Shown: piece by piece, positions 5,283 through 6,137 of the stretch
Position numbering within the stretch: position 1 is the stretch's first letter
Layout: each line of letters begins with the position of its first letter
From: JBMOLK01 sp049325575
GTDB taxonomy: Bacteria > Bacillota > Clostridia > Acetivibrionales > Acetivibrionaceae
Direction of reading: 5' to 3'
NCBI GenBank assembly: GCA_049325575.1
Contig: JBMOLK010000252.1
Coordinates: forward strand, 1-6,137
DNA: 6,137 bases
Program-made: the position numbers and the translations under genes
The notes under the pieces: model-generated
What the model saw: only the letters and a program-made list of their open reading frames with translations
Database searches by the model: none
What the model was told of the DNA's origin: nothing

Positions 5283-6137
5283 TCATATTCTACTGTAAAA
5301 ATTATTAATAACCTGCTTCATGGAAGTAAAAAGCATATTAGTTTCCATTCTGAACTTACTGCTATCCAGATATGTTTTTAGAGGATATCCAAAACTAAAG
5401 CCAAACTCCTTTAGTGGTTTTTTGACTATCTCAGCTTTTGTACCGGTAATTAGTGAGAACTGCCTGGCCAATTCGTATCTTTCAAATATTTCGGGGTTGG
5501 CAAGATGATATACACCCCTTAAATTCTTTTCAATTGCTTTTTGTATACCTACTGCTACATCTTTTACATAAGTTGGCGTAAATGTAAGTCCTTCAATGCA
5601 TAAAATAGGTTTGTTATTCTGAATAATTGTATGCCATTCAGAAAACATATGACTTTCTCTCGGGTCATCCCCTACGATTTTACTTAGCCTTATTATTAAC
5701 CCATTTGGAATCCTGGATAAAATGTATTCTTCAACTTCAACCTTTTGTCTTCCATAATCATTTACAGGGCTGGTATCATCATGCTCATCATAGTAACCTT
5801 TTTCACCATCAAACACACAGTCTGTTGAAAGAAAAACAGGTTTTATTCCTTTACTATTTAACTCTTCCAGTAATTTTATAGTACCCTTTACATTTATGCC
5901 GTAAGATAATTTCTTTTCCTTGTGACAAGCATCAATTTTAGGCATAGATGAGCATATTACTGCACATGAATTATCACTTTCTTTAATATAAGCGTAAGGT
6001 ATGTTATCCAAAATGCTGTCAGTTAAAATATCATATTTTATTAGACCTTCTTTGTATCTGGATGAATAGGTACCAACACACTTATTCCCTATTTCCTCTG
6101 AATAATTATATATATAATTACCTATAAAGCCTGATGC
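5283..6137 (-). CDS. RmlD-like NAD(P)-dependent sugar reductase (SDR), first copy; 5' end outside the window
   Basis: The frame stays open to the right edge, giving 284 visible residues that begin ASGFIG. Alignment with the paralogue at 2451-3350 indicates that only about 7 residues (start codon plus the first strand) are missing. A TTG at 6011 could be mistaken for a start, but the conserved Rossmann half lies upstream of it. Visible motifs: ASGFIG (canonical second Gly kept, unlike the paralogue), VICSSMPKID (60-69 of the visible part), LSTDCVFDGE (103-112), catalytic Tyr128-x-x-x-Lys132, TPTYVKDVA and TYLDSSKF. The STD-x-VFDG form is closer to classic RmlD than the paralogue's STEAVYDGE. 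It should reduce a keto group on a nucleotide-linked sugar in the cytoplasm; the substrate is unknown, and other RmlD-superfamily roles cannot be excluded. It is the most upstream visible gene of the putative operon, so the promoter probably lies beyond the window. Confidence 0.9.
   Translation of the reverse strand, partial: ASGFIGNYIYNYSEEIGNKCVGTYSSRYKEGLIKYDILTDSILDNIPYAYIKESDNSCAVICSSMPKIDACHKEKKLSYGINVKGTIKLLEELNSKGIKPVFLSTDCVFDGEKGYYDEHDDTSPVNDYGRQKVEVEEYILSRIPNGLIIRLSKIVGDDPRESHMFSEWHTIIQNNKPILCIEGLTFTPTYVKDVAVGIQKAIEKNLRGVYHLANPEIFERYELARQFSLITGTKAEIVKKPLKEFGFSFGYPLKTYLDSSKFRMETNMLFTSMKQVINNFYSRI

Noticed and set aside
5320..5881. Two plus-strand open frames of 62 and 84 codons
   Set aside because: They are antisense to the RmlD-like SDR at the right edge, whose motifs are clear throughout.
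5283..6011. Reading the right-edge SDR as a complete 242-residue protein starting at a TTG
   Set aside because: The frame is open upstream to the window edge and the upstream residues encode the conserved ASGFIG loop and first half of the Rossmann fold that match the paralogue, so the TTG is internal.
2451..6137. Rhamnose (rmlABCD) operon
   Set aside because: Two RmlD-like proteins are present but no RmlA, RmlB or RmlC homologue is in view, and interleaved radical SAM genes are not part of that pathway.

Overview
The window is an AT-rich stretch (GC roughly in the mid-30s percent, by eye) in which every convincing gene lies on the minus strand. Together with strong purine-rich ribosome binding sites, four-base gene overlaps and two oxygen-sensitive cobalamin radical SAM enzymes, this suggests an anaerobic Firmicute of the Clostridia type. 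That assignment is inference; no marker gene is present.

Reading in the direction of transcription (high to low coordinates), the layout is: (1) an RmlD-like short-chain dehydrogenase/reductase (SDR) whose first few codons are cut off by the right edge (5283-6137); (2) a long, 630-residue B12-binding-domain radical SAM enzyme with an extra helical tail (3347-5239); (3) a second RmlD-like SDR, clearly a paralogue of the first (2451-3350); (4) a shorter, standard-size B12-binding radical SAM enzyme (1163-2437); (5) a GalE-like extended SDR, a nucleotide-sugar epimerase/dehydratase (162-1148); (6) the first 31 codons of a protein with a TPR-like start, cut off by the left edge (1-94). Gaps are 43, -4, 13, 14 and 67 bases. 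The first five genes therefore look like one transcription unit; the sixth may be part of it.

The striking feature is a repeated pattern: SDR, B12-radical SAM, SDR, B12-radical SAM, followed by a nucleotide-sugar epimerase. The two SDRs are close paralogues with intact catalytic Tyr and Lys, while the two radical SAM proteins share only their domain architecture. The most economical reading is a pathway that builds an unusual nucleotide-linked sugar for a surface glycan, glycoprotein or glycosylated metabolite. The GalE-like enzyme would epimerise or dehydrate, the RmlD-like enzymes would reduce keto intermediates, and the radical SAM enzymes would do radical C-methylation or rearrangement. 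No glycosyltransferase, transporter or nucleotidyltransferase is in view, so the final product cannot be named from this window.

No RNA genes, CRISPR array, insertion sequence, recombination site or convincing rho-independent terminator is seen. No gene-free stretch exceeds 70 bases.
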